Assembly: GCA_910587795.1 (NCBI GenBank) | Contig: CAJUNH010000021.1 | Span: 1-6,221 of the forward strand | Direction: 5' to 3' | DNA from: an uncultured Christensenellaceae bacterium | GTDB lineage: Bacteria > Bacillota > Clostridia > Christensenellales > CAG-314 | Length of the DNA: 6,221 nucleotides | Shown here: piece by piece, positions 5,499 through 6,221 of the stretch | Numbering within the stretch: position 1 is the stretch's first letter | How the letters are laid out: each line of letters starts with the position of its first letter | Position numbers and translations under genes: made by a program | Notes under the pieces: generated by a model | What the model was told of the DNA's origin: nothing | Database searches by the model: none | What the model saw: only the letters and a program-made list of their open reading frames with translations

Positions 5499-6221
5499 TT
5501 ACTGTTTATAATAACTCTCTACAAGTTCAAGAAACTTCTTCTCGTTTAGGATTTCGTTTGATATATATTGTCCGTTGTAAAATACGGCATAATTCGTCCA
5601 CGCCATAGGCGCGTTTTGCGCTTTTTCCTTGCTGTCTATCAATACGCTTTCAAACGGAATGTCTTTGTCCTTTGCCGTTTGCTGAACAAGCGGAACGTAT
5701 TTAGCCGTAAACGGACAACCATGCGTATAATACACAACAAAACCTTGTTTATCTATATGCGGCTGTTTGGCTTGTTCTTTGAATTTCGGAACGGACGCAT
5801 TTTCGTCAAAAGATAAATACATTAAAGTAAAGTTTGGATTTGCTTTATCCGCAACCTTAAACCCTTTATAAGCAAGATATTTCGGATCTGACAAAAACGG
5901 CATTTTCTTCGGGGACGAAATTACGGTTAAGCCGCATTTACCTTGCTCTTTTGCATCGGCTATACAGGCGTTTAATAAATCGTTGGCATAGCCGTGTCCT
6001 TTGAATGAACCTGAAACCCAAAAGCAATTTATGTGCATATAGTCGTTTGCTTCGATAGGACACCAAGCGTTTTCGGCGGGTATGTATTCGATAAAACATT
6101 TTCCGCGCTCGGTAGATTTCAAAAATACCAATCCGTCTTTTATCCTTTCTTTAAGCCACGCTTTCTTGCTTGCTACTTGTATATCTTTATTGTTTGATAT
6201 GGCGCAACAAATATGTTCCTT
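5499..6221 (-). CDS. yoaP: YoaP-like GNAT acetyltransferase with C-terminal YoaP domain, 5' end cut by window
   Basis: Two-part protein resembling Bacillus YoaP (about 250 residues): an N-terminal GNAT acetyltransferase domain followed by a YoaP-type domain. The frame stays open to the window edge, so 240 residues are visible and about 10-15 N-terminal residues are missing. A TTG at 6131 is not a credible start, because the 30 codons before it (KEHICCAISNNK...) continue family-like protein. The GNAT motif A is VSGSFKGHGYANDLLNACI. The C-terminal part has VVYYTHGCPFTAKYVPLV, a thioredoxin-like beta-strand/CPFT/helix arrangement with a single cysteine, followed by IPFESVLIDS and TNYAVFYNGQYI strands. 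Function is not known; acetylation of a small molecule is the family-based expectation. Its promoter lies outside the window, and it is followed after 40 nt by the small GNAT gene. Confidence 0.82.
   Translation of the reverse strand, partial: KEHICCAISNNKDIQVASKKAWLKERIKDGLVFLKSTERGKCFIEYIPAENAWCPIEANDYMHINCFWVSGSFKGHGYANDLLNACIADAKEQGKCGLTVISSPKKMPFLSDPKYLAYKGFKVADKANPNFTLMYLSFDENASVPKFKEQAKQPHIDKQGFVVYYTHGCPFTAKYVPLVQQTAKDKDIPFESVLIDSKEKAQNAPMAWTNYAVFYNGQYISNEILNEKKFLELVESYYKQ

Noticed and set aside
5568..5816. An 82-codon plus-strand frame inside the YoaP-like gene.
   Set aside because: It is antisense to a well-supported family member and shows no domain or ribosome site.

Overview
The window looks like a chromosomal segment of a low-to-middling G+C Gram-positive-type bacterium, most likely an uncultured member of the Clostridia. 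This is inferred from the family mix (MepA-type MATE exporter, family-6-type deoxyinosine glycosylase, clostridial-style HD hydrolase, peptidase T, YoaP-like acetyltransferase) and from AGGAG ribosome sites; nothing here fixes the species. No rRNA, tRNA, CRISPR array, insertion sequence or phage gene is visible.

Layout. Bases 1-212 are a divergent intergenic region: a strong promoter (13-42) fires leftward out of the window and another (184-212) fires rightward into a MATE multidrug-exporter gene (219-1655), which ends inside its own intrinsic terminator (1639-1670). A second rightward promoter (1681-1709) starts a probable four-gene operon: DNA-deoxyinosine glycosylase (1716-2192), HD-domain phosphohydrolase (2205-2792), peptidase T (pepT, 2861-4090) and a tyrosine/dual-specificity phosphatase (4083-4775) that overlaps pepT by 8 nt. 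Bases 4776-5017 separate convergent units and hold two terminator hairpins. The right end is a leftward unit: a YoaP-like acetyltransferase whose 5' end is cut off by the window edge (5499-6221), followed by a small, very AT-rich GNAT acetyltransferase (5018-5458).

How it works together. The rightward operon joins repair of deaminated purines, a metal-dependent phosphohydrolase, tripeptide hydrolysis and a Cys-based phosphatase; this reads as a housekeeping cluster rather than one pathway. The leftward unit carries two acetyltransferases.

No clearly new system is present. The most interesting signal is regulatory: both rightward promoters place a -10 hexamer exactly 6 nt before an in-frame ATG with no ribosome-binding site, so the first gene of each transcript appears to be leaderless, while the genes inside the operon mostly have Shine-Dalgarno sites. 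Also notable are a UNCG-capped hairpin abutting the pepT ribosome site, a 30% G+C gene beside a 41% G+C one, and terminator hairpins whose G-U pairs show which strand they serve.
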